Source: Ustilago trichophora
Lineage: Eukaryota; Basidiomycota; Ustilaginomycetes; Ustilaginales; Ustilaginaceae
Assembly (NCBI GenBank): GCA_900323505.1
Contig: OOIN01000023.1
Coordinates: 1-27,850 of the forward strand
Reading direction: 5' to 3'
DNA length: 27,850 bases
In this document: in pieces, positions 7,841 to 16,113 of the stretch
Position numbering within the stretch: position 1 is the first letter of the stretch
How the letters are laid out: each line of letters opens with the position of its first letter
The notes under the pieces: generated by a model
Database searches by the model: none
The model's input: only the letters and a program-made list of their open reading frames with translations
Told to the model about the DNA's origin: nothing
Made by a program: the position numbers and the translations under genes

Positions 7841-7952
7841 CTGGAAATGCAATTATTGATTTATTTTGAGAAACATGCAAAGTCTTCTATCTACATAGCC
7901 GCTGCTTCTACAGCCGCTGCAAACATGGCAAATGCCAGAAGCATACTCTCAC
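7841..7952 (-). other. Candidate 112-nt intron joining helicase and dioxygenase ORFs
   Basis: On the minus strand the donor is AAAG|GTGAGAG, between 7953 and 7952. The acceptor is TTTCCAG|AGTC, between 7841 and 7840. Removing this interval skips the helicase stop (7891-7893) and keeps frame: the last exon base is codon position 1 and the next exon starts at position 2, making GAG (Glu). There is no AG between position ~7885 and the acceptor. Weak points: no perfect CTRAC branch site (CTCAA or TCAAT only), and an AATAAA-like sequence inside. Confidence 0.45.
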
Positions 7953-10900
7953 CTTTGTAGGTCACGGCTGTACCTAGCTCACCTTGTACCACTACCGCAT
8001 GTGGGTCCATCTGATCCAAGCCAATCAACCGCAGCACATTGGCAGTGTGCTCTCTGCATCTGAGCACTGCCGCAACTACGGGCAGCACAATGTCAGCATA
8101 CCTGCGTGAGCATGCTGTAGAATTGGTTGAGCTGGTGTTGGCGCAAATGTTGATGGGAACCAGACATGCGTAACAAGCAATGTGCTTTGCTTTCTGCATG
8201 CGGCGCTTGAGGCCGCCAATGTAGGTTGCATTGATGCGTGGCTCTGATTGTGGCAACTTGTCCTTGATTTGCGGCCAGCAGTTGCAGTTGCTGAAAGAGT
8301 GTCGGATTCCATGTTGTCCAGAGCATGTGTGCTGGTTGCGGAAGAGGTAACACAAAGAGCACACACCGGCAAGGCTCTGCAGTAGCGATCTGCTGCTTGA
8401 TGTGTCAATGTCAATGTGCACAGGTGGATGTGCCGGTGATGGACTTAGGCTGAATGCAAATGGCGGAGGCGTAAAACTGAGAACCGGCAATGCTGGCTGA
8501 AGCTGGTTTTGAGCAGTGGAGGATAATATCTGGTTTGGCGCTCCTCTGCTTGCTGAGTGCTGATGGTTCAGGTCTAGAGCTGCCGTAAAACCTTGATGCC
8601 GCCGCTGACGTGGTGTAGGTGAATCCAAGGCCGTGGTGCTGACTTGCAACCGCCTACTGCTGCTGTTTGCAGCTTGGAGTTGACCAGCAGTCTGGGTCTT
8701 GCCATTCTGCTGCCGCTCACGCTTGTCAGACTCTGGCGGTGACTCCAAGCCAATGATCTTCTTTGGCGGTGTGACTGGTCCTTCCACACGCTGCTGGCAG
8801 AGGTCGCACAGCGCAAAGTCTGGCTGGCTGAGGCAAGTCACCGGCATTCCGTCCAGATAGCGTGAGATGGCCAGACGCCGGCAAGTACGCTCCTCTATGT
8901 AGAGCTGCACCTGTGCTTCACGTGTTTGGACTCTGGTGGCCAACAGCACCGCTGATGCTCCACTGCCACTACGTCCAGCGCGTCCTGACTCTTGCACGTA
9001 ACTGACCATGTCCCATGTATCACCGCAATGGACCACCAGACTGACATGTTGCGGATTGATGCCTGTGCCGATAGCTGTTGTTCCAACAATGACGCGTTTG
9101 CCAGTGTTGGTCTCTGTGGCAGAACACCGCAACCATGTTGAAACCGTTCTCTGCTTCTGCTCCTCTGGCATGTCTGCGATCACGCAAGTGCAATTGAGAT
9201 CCTCCGCTGTGGTTTGTGCTGCAGTGGTGGACTTGCAGAAGATCATCACTGCACCGGCAGGGTGAGCTTCAAGGAGACGCTTGATTTGGAATGGCATTTC
9301 CACACTTGATGTAAGTTGCTGGACCTTGTAGGAGATGTTTTTGCGGTTGGTGGCCGCCCTGATCATGCCAGTACCATCTTGCGGGAGACAGAGTGTGGTC
9401 TTGAAGGTGGGAACCAGAGTTGGTGGCAGCGTAGCCGTAAGGAAGTACTGCTGCACCCGCACAGCAGAGATGAGTGCCTTGATCTTCTCCATTGCCGGAC
9501 GGAAGGTGTTTTGAGTTACGCAGACATGGCACTCATCAAAGAAGATGGCTGCCAACCGCTTCTGCTGATCCAACTCTTGCGCCCAGTTGGCAAATGCTTG
9601 ACTGTAGCAGTTCTCTGCTGCAACAAAGACCAGCTGACTGCCCTCTACTCTGTCTGCACTCCGGTAGCCTGTCCACTTGCTTGCCACAATTCCAACCCAC
9701 TGACACTGCTCCATCAGATCATCTGTGAGTGCAATGAATGGCACCACCACAATAATGACAGAGGCTGGCGGCAGCCAATGCAGCGGTGCCATGAAAAGTG
9801 CAGACTTGCCGGACCCAGTGGCCATGACAATGATCAGTGGTGTCTCCTTGGCATAGATGGCATTGAGCGCATAGGCCTGCTCCAGTGTCTTGGTGCGGTG
9901 GCTGCCGGTCACCTTGAAGAGTGCATTGCTGACTGGTTCTGCTAGCACAGCAGAGCGTGAAATGGGGGCAGCAGGCACCGCACTTGTAGCGCTTGGTGGA
10001 GCAACTTCAATTGGATGCTCCAGCCTTTGCTTGACACACCGCATGTCCTCCTGCAAAGCATCCAGCTGCCGCTTCAGTGAAGATACTGCCTTGCAGTCAT
10101 CTCCTGCTGCCTTTCCTGCCATGAGGTGGTCATATGGCTTGACGTCCTCTTCAAAGCGGGATGGCATACCCCAGAATGCATGCCACCGCTCTGACACTTC
10201 CAACATGACATCCATGCTCTCTTGCGTGAGCTGATGCAGCATGCTTGCATCCAGGCCATAGTGCTGCTCTGCAGTCCGTGTTGAATGTCCAGCTTGAAGA
10301 TCGTGAGCGCTGTCCAACACCTCTTCTGCAGTCATGGACCTCGGACGGATGAGCTTGCGGTCAATGCTCACTGCCAGTTGCCGCCAAGTGCGCATGTTGA
10401 GGCCAGCCGTGATAGAGCTGATGTGCTCCTGGCAGAGTGCTTGCAGCATCTTGGTGACGGCATTTGTCTCCCATGCATTGCCGTGATGGTCCACCAAGAG
10501 CATAGAGCTGGCCGCACGGGGCTGCAGCACTGCATTATGTAGGAGATGGACAAACGGCACCACCTGAGCTACGTAAAAGACCACCATGCATCCCACTGGG
10601 TATGGCAGGAAGCGTGGAATCACCTTTTGACGTCCAGTGCCTTTCTTGCTGGGCAGAGCGGTGAAGACACTGCCATCATGCACAAAGAGGTTGCGTGGAC
10701 CAACAAGCGTGTTGGTGTGCTGCAATTGGAGCAGCTCTGTACCTCTTGCAGGCAGACCGCTACCAAGCTCAATGAGCACCGCAAGCAGCTTGGTGAATTC
10801 ATTGTGCATGCTGAAGTACGCATTGGCAGCATCTGCATCGAACTCCAACTCATCAGAGTATGGATCCATGAGGGGTTGCGCAGCAGGTACGTTACCAGCA

Positions 10901-12880
10901 GCAGCACGGCAGAGAACACTGCTGATGCTCTGCAGCTCCGGAGAAGCGGCCACAAAGCTGAAGTCTGGTTGCATGTTGCGGTGATCATCCAGAATGTGCT
11001 TCAGGTTGAGCGCAAGTGATGCATCCTCTGGCAAAAGGCAGAGCTGACGTAGCAAAGCTTCTGCCCGCTTTTGCGCACCATGCATCAGAGCTTGGAGACG
11101 GTCCACTTGGATGGTCTCTGTTCCAAACTTGACGCTCTTGAGATCTTGCTGCCAGGAAAAGTGGAAGTTGGTGCCATCATCTTGCGCAAGTACTGTGCCA
11201 TACCGGTGAAGGGATTGTAGGTATGAGCTGGCGGAGCTGCTGGTGCTGTACAGATAGCGCTTCATCTGTAGATCAACCTCGGCAGCAATCTCCTCAGCAG
11301 AGCGCTCAATGAGCACACCATCTTCTGGATCCAACAGCCACTGCCAGAGCACTGCACGGCAGCAGAACTCCAAGCTGGCAATGATGGACGTAGCGGCATT
11401 GACTGGAATGGGAGTGCCATCTGCGCTGACGCAGAGGTGGAGGAACAGCCGTACCAAAGCAAGCTTGTCATTCTCACCATACACCTCTGGCTGTTGCGTG
11501 ACCAAGAGGTGAGAGAGTTGGAGGAGGAGCGGCACTGCCTTGCTTGCCAGATCTTCATCAGTGAGCGGATCAATGTCTGCATCTGCACCGTAGTAAAGAT
11601 CATGCAGATCTTGCAGTACAGAGTCCAGGTGTGCGCTGAGACCAAGATGCTCAGTCTGGTCACTGTCACCGTAATAGCCAAAAGAGACACCGTCAAAGAC
11701 CGCATGGATAAGCAGAGCAAGTAAAAAGGCCCACATGTCCGCACGTTTCTTGACTGTTGGTAGGCTGAGGTTGTACGGCTGGCTTGGTTCAGGACTGTAG
11801 GCACGGAAAGTCTGTTGCACCTGCCTGCCAGTCTTGAGGAAAGCCGTCATCCATGTTGCGGCTGCTTGCTGTGTCATGACCAATACCCAATGGACAAAGT
11901 CTATATGAGCACCAGGCCACACCTTTTTTGACTTGCTGAGTGCGCCAATGGCCACAATAGGCTTGCCAGCCCAGTACGCATGCCAACCCAGCTGCTTGGC
12001 CCAAGGACCAATGTTGCCGCTGGCAGATTCAGGCTGAATGCCTGGCTTGAGCAGGTCTGCTTCACGGAGGCAATCTTCATTCTGCTTGAGGAAGGCATCC
12101 ACCTTTGTCTTGATATTGGCGCTGATGGTGCTTGCATCCAGAGCGGTGGTGAGAATGGCAGGAGGCGGTGTGGGATCCAGATCTTGATTGCGGACGTGAA
12201 GGTAGCGGATCTTCTTGCCGCACTCGTGCAACTTCTGCATGGGAACAGGATGGGTGTACGATGCTCTGCCTTTAGCATCAGGATGCCCACGCAGATGCTC
12301 GTAGAAAGCAGACTTGGCTTGGACGGCATAGGAGCACAAGTTGCAGCGGTAGCCTTGGAAGAGCTCACCCAGCTCAGGAATCATGCGCTCTGGCAGAAGA
12401 TCCTTGTTGATGCAGACCGTGCCAGGAGACGGTACATCCAGTTCATCAAGGAGGCTACGCAGCATCTCCTTGGCAGACCCAACCAGCGGCTTCTTGTGGA
12501 CCTTCTTGATGTGAGCCGTGACGTGCTTGAAGTCTGGGATGAGCGGCAATTGAGGACAACAGCTGTCCAGGGTGCAGAGCAGGATGCGGGGATGGTCCAC
12601 CAAGCGTAAGTTGAAGCGTGCCAGCTGAGCGGTGTGCTGAGGATCCACTGGAGTGGAAATGGCGGTTTCTTGATTTGCGGCTTGGTTGGCAGCAGGGAGA
12701 GCGTGACTGAATTCAAAAAATGCAAATAGTGATGTCAGCTGCTGATCATTGATGATGCGTGGTGATGATTGCCCAAACATACCTGTCCGTATCACTGACT
12801 GCGTCAATTGTGTCGATGCCTGCATCAACAAGTTCAGCAGCAAGTACGCTGTCATCAGGATGGAAAGATTGCTGAGACAT
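7891..12880 (-). CDS. Telomere-linked RecQ-family helicase with OrsD-like and tyrosine-recombinase-like regions (1637 aa)
   Basis: Two exons, 12880-12783 and 12706-7891, separated by a 76-nt intron. Domains in spliced numbering: OrsD-type (DUF3505) zinc-finger region ~62-207, with YRCNLC and a spaced HLRGH; tyrosine-recombinase-like region ~657-882, with Arg687 (LPARGTELL), Arg805/808 (NMRTWRQL), GHS at 839-841 and Tyr849; RecQ core ~960-1292, with Walker A ATGSGKS (K1000), DECH 1090-1093, TAT 1123-1125, IFCKS ~1188, TTAIGTGIN ~1242 and QESGRAGR ~1271; RecQ zinc subdomain, Cys1308, 1324, 1333 and 1336; Cys-rich tail module ~1482-1547. All helicase motifs are intact, so ATP-driven 3'-5' unwinding is likely. 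Helicases of this type are typical of fungal chromosome ends; roles in telomere recombination are proposed but unproven. It reads towards the telomere. It may continue into copy C by alternative splicing. Confidence 0.88.
12707..12782 (-). other. Intron 1 of the telomere-linked helicase (76 nt)
   Basis: On the minus strand the donor is ACAG|GTATGT, a CTGAC branch sequence lies ~40 bases before the end, and the acceptor is GAATTCAG|TCAC. Splicing joins AG of exon 1 to T of exon 2, giving a Ser codon in the frame of the long ORF. Exon 1 (12880-12783) starts with ATG in an AACC context and encodes MSQQSFHPDDSVLAAELV onwards. Without this splice the long ORF has only a poor hydrophobic N-terminus and a TTG at 12963. 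Confidence 0.85.
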
Positions 12881-13180
12881 GGTTGAAGAATTTGCTGGCG
12901 GTGGATAAAAGTGGTAGAGTACGGTAGAGAGAAGCTGGAATGGATTGTTGGATTGATGAGCAATGATGGTCAGCAACGGTCAGAAAGGCACAGTATATAT
13001 GCTTCAGAGGAGACAAGCAGCGCACATAGCAAGCACAGTCAGACGTACACGGTCAAGGATTCCAGCAAGCGTAACGGGTTACAGCAACAGCCACTTGAAG
13101 CACTCAATGTGTCCAAGAGGGAAACGTACAAAGGTAAGATGGTTTCACTTGCACTCACGCTCATGCAGACACACACTGCA
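12881..13180 (-). promoter_or_regulatory. Helicase promoter region
   Basis: A TATA-like box (GTATATAT on the + strand, about 12993-13000) lies some 115 bases upstream of the ATG at 12880. The flanking sequence has no gene. Confidence 0.45.
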
Positions 13181-13188
13181 AAGCAAAC

Positions 13189-13317
13189 AAGTCAAGAAAG
13201 GATAGTGCAGAGCTGTGAGCGGTGTGGAAAATTTTGTTTCAGTGACCGTAAAGCCATCAAGTCAAGAAAGGATAGCGCAGATCTGTGAGCGGTGTGGAAA
13301 ATTTTGTTTCAGTGACG
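13189..13317 (+). repeat. Tandem duplication, 70-bp period
   Basis: The sequence starting AAGTCAAGAAAGGATAG at 13189 recurs at 13259. About 58 of each 70 bases are nearly identical, including GAGCGGTGTGGAAAATTTTG. It lies upstream of the helicase promoter. Confidence 0.9.
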
Positions 13318-13319
13318 GA

Positions 13320-14365
13320 CAGACAAAGCTGTGCGGTGAGCAACAAGCAGACAAAGATCTGTGGTGTGTGACGGACAATGGACAACAGACAAAGGTGTAC
13401 AGCGTGTGAAGGACAGACAAGGGTGTGGGTGCATGGCGGACAAAGGACAAGTACGTCAAAGTCAAGCTGTGAGAAAGTCTGTCCGTCAAACACAAAGCAA
13501 ACTCAAAGCAACGGTCTGCACTTGGGAGCATCTGAGTTAGCTTTGTTGGTTCCAGCCGTGAGAGTCATTGACTGTTGTCTCAACATTGTCCTTCACACGC
13601 TTCCAGACAAAGGAGCCATGACTTGACGGACCAGCCGCTGTTCAGAGTGCTGTTGAAGGATGTACACGCTGCCAAGATGAATTCACTGAAATTTGACGCG
13701 TCTGTCAGTCAGTCAGCGCAGAGTCAAATTGTGTGCGGTGCAATGAAAGTCCGTCTACTCATACCCAGACGCGTCACGCTCCTTGCTCCAAGGACACATT
13801 GCGCTCTCAATTTTGAGGCCAGCATTCTGATCAGATTTTTTTGGCAGACATATTTTTTGACATTGTCTGTCAATGTTTGTATTTGAGTTTTGTCCGTCTG
13901 CTGCAGTCCATGGGTACACATTGGTCACCGTCACACACCTGATCACTGCATATGTCTGCAGCAGGAATCACTTCCTCAATCATGTCTGCCAGTCAGTCAC
14001 GTCTGTCACTTCACCAAGTCAGTCAGTCAGTCATGTCTGTCACTCATGCTGTCTGCCAGTCAGTGAAGTGACGGACAGCTCAGTGAGTCTGCTGGGTGAG
14101 TGGGCCGCTCAGCCAAAAAGTTGGATTGGTCTGTCAGGCACTAGAGAAGTGTGGGTGAGCGTGTCTGTCACGCTAGCAATTTCCCTGAATTTTGACGCGT
14201 CCGTCACCCACCTGTCCGCTGCCCAGCCAAGGAAAAAGAATTTTCCGTTGCGGCACTGCACCAGTGTTTTTTGATGCGTCCCTCAGGCTGACGGAGCGTG
14301 GTCAGGTTGGCCATTTTGGCGGGACGGACTGGTGCTTCTCCCGCGGCTGGCGCACCGCGGCCTAG
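13320..14365. repeat. Low-complexity GACA/GTCAGTCA region upstream of the helicase
   Basis: No gene is supported. The first part is rich in GACAAAG and GACGGACA units; the rest in TCAG/GTCTGTCA units, such as GTCAGTCAGTCAGTCATG near 14020. ACGCGT palindromes occur at 13696, 13769 and 14195, in contexts such as GAAATTTGACGCGTCTGTC. ACGCGT matches the MluI cell-cycle box bound by MBF in yeasts, but at 0.8-1.3 kb from the start codon this is only suggestive. Confidence 0.6.
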
Positions 14366-14369
14366 GGCT

Positions 14370-14435
14370 AGGGTATTCCTACATATCTCATTAGTACAGA
14401 TTTGCAGTTGTGCGGCACCTTGGTGGGAGTACCCT
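14370..14435 (+). repeat. 66-bp element, copy 1
   Basis: Starts AGGGTATTCCTACATATCTC and ends GGGAGTACCCT, giving terminal inverted repeats with one mismatch in 10. It is preceded by CTAGGGCT and followed by TGTAACCCT, so telomere-like triplets lie at both edges. Confidence 0.85.
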
Positions 14436-14462
14436 TGTAACCCTTTGCATACACCCCCCTCT

Positions 14463-14528
14463 AGGGTATTCCTACATATCTCATTAGTACAGATTTTCAG
14501 TTTCCGAGGGTCCTCCGGCAGGGACCCT
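14463..14528 (+). repeat. 66-bp element, copy 2
   Basis: It has the same left 32 bases as copy 1. The right part has diverged (TTTCCGAGGGTCCTCCGG) but ends in GGGACCCT followed by TGTAACCCCTAACCC. The length is again 66 bases. Confidence 0.8.
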
Positions 14529-14539
14529 TGTAACCCCTA

Positions 14540-15180
14540 ACCCAGGTTACCTTTCCTGATCCCAGCCCAAGCTGCCAGACCTTCATCCTAGTTCATCCTA
14601 CCTCATCTGTACATACACCCCACTTGTAGATAGTTGCACCTAGCTTGTAGTTCCTCAGTCTTCATCTGAGGTTTTTTCATCTCCAGTAATCCCCAGTTGC
14701 TGGAGGTTTTTCCTCACAATGAAGTACCTTTCTCCATCTTGCCTTCAGTTGATCTTGAGTGTGTTGGTACTTGAGGGTAGTGTTGACTGAGGTTGTGCCC
14801 ATGTTCACCCAACTTCATCTCCAGTTCCTGAACTTCACCCCATGTTACTGGTACTTGACCACACTTCCCTCACTTCACCCCCAGTTTCCTCAAGTTCACC
14901 CAAGTATCCACCCAAGTACCAACCTACCATCCAACCTGGGATGAAGTGCCTGAGCAGGCCAACATTGGACCCGTCTACCACCATGACAAGCCATCCTGGA
15001 GCACTGATACTTTGCAGACACTATCTCCTAGCACCTCTCCACATATCTCATTAAGACACAAACCACTTTGGAGGTGATCAAAAACTTTTTTTCTCCCCGG
15101 GTGATCACCCCTCCGCAACTTTGACGGCCCATAGCTCAGCAACCGCGTTAAATGGTAACGTCAGACTTTGCATACACACA
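14540..15180. other. Pyrimidine-rich spacer, no gene seen
   Basis: The + strand is strongly C/T-biased with degenerate TTCATCC, CAGTTCC and TTCACCC units. A remnant of the 66-bp element (ACATATCTCATTA) lies near 15040. I see no coding region. Confidence 0.6.
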
Positions 15181-15185
15181 TATCT

Positions 15186-15251
15186 AGGGTATCCCTACAT
15201 ATCTCATTAGTACAGATTTGCAGTTGCGCGGCACCTCTGCGGGGATACCCT
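15186..15251 (+). repeat. 66-bp element, copy 3
   Basis: The terminal inverted repeats AGGGTATCCC and GGGATACCCT are perfect over 10 bases. The interior matches copy 1 (TACAGATTTGCAGTTG.GCGGCACCT). It is followed by TGTAACCCTAA, a near-telomeric word. Confidence 0.88.
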
Positions 15252-15786
15252 TGTAACCCTAAGTTAGATAGTAAGTAGTAGAGTGGATGGGGCTCCGCCC
15301 CATCGCACGCCTGAGCAGTGTGAGTATATATGGCCTCACCCTCATCAGGAGGGCGGCCGTATGGCTCGACGTGGCCACATGCTGTATCAGCCCGTGTACG
15401 TTGGCTCTGGGTGGCACCCATGGGGAGCCACCCACTTCATTCCCCCCCCTCATCTACACATCCTTCATATCTCCCCCCAAGCGTCTTGCTCGCCATCCCT
15501 GATGGCGTCAAGCCCTTGGCCATCCCTCGGCTGTACACCATTGGCGGCACCTCTCCCGTTCGTCCCTGACGGCGCCTTTTCGCGCTCAGCGCGTGAGGAT
15601 CGCCGGGTGGATGCCACTTGCCAATTTCCCTCCAGAAAGTCGTCCAGTGAACTCCACCTGCCGGCCGAGTACTTTTGCGCCTGTGCGCCATTTCTGCGCA
15701 CAGCCGCTGCTGCACTCCTCCGGCCTCCACTCGTGCCTGACCCTGGTCAGCCCACGTGAGGCCTGTAACATACCCTTGTAACCCTA
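15252..15786. other. GC-rich stretch ending in a telomere-like word, no gene supported
   Basis: ORFs of up to 158 codons overlap on both strands, but none has a recognisable family, a preferred frame or a promoter. GGGGCTCCGCCCC near 15289 is a short palindrome. The stretch ends with TACCCTTGTAACCCTAA (15770-15786), the same right edge that follows the 66-bp elements. Confidence 0.5.
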
Positions 15787-15815
15787 AGAGAAAGAAGAGA
15801 GAGAGAGAGAGAGAC
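15787..15815 (+). repeat. (GA)n microsatellite
   Basis: A run of GAGAGA lies just after the telomere-like word at 15786. It marks the junction between subtelomeric repeats and sequence of chromosome-core character. The bases from 15816 to 16113 hold no gene I can support. Confidence 0.85.
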
Positions 15816-16113
15816 ACGAGTGTGTGCGCTTGACTGAGCATGCGCAACGTGTCTGCTGAAAGCCGAGTTTCTGTGTGACTGACTCTCTTGGCCGTTACAA
15901 CGCATTGAAACAAGCGAATTATATTCGCTACTCCATTGACTTTGATGATACCAAATGTCAGGTAATGCAGTTAAAAGGTACATCTATCAGGTGTAATTCA
16001 CTATTATCCCGATCGATTGATGCAGCTGGAGTCCCAATACACAAATTCTCAGAGCCCTTTCTTCCACCTTGTCAGTTTCTTGCCAAAGACAAGTCTTGAT
16101 GGTAAGACTTGGA

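Noticed and set aside
8076..12725. Many ORFs of 60-210 codons on both strands within the helicase gene
   Set aside because: They are shadows of the helicase frame, which has all helicase motifs.
13191..14060. Possible CRISPR-like or regulatory array because of repeated GTCAGTCA and GACAAAG units
   Set aside because: The units are irregular and contiguous with no unique spacers, and the genome is eukaryotic. They are simple low-complexity repeats.
15283..15913. Overlapping ORFs of 158 codons on each strand
   Set aside because: Both are open because of GC-rich composition. Neither has a recognisable motif, clear start context or promoter, and they overlap almost fully.
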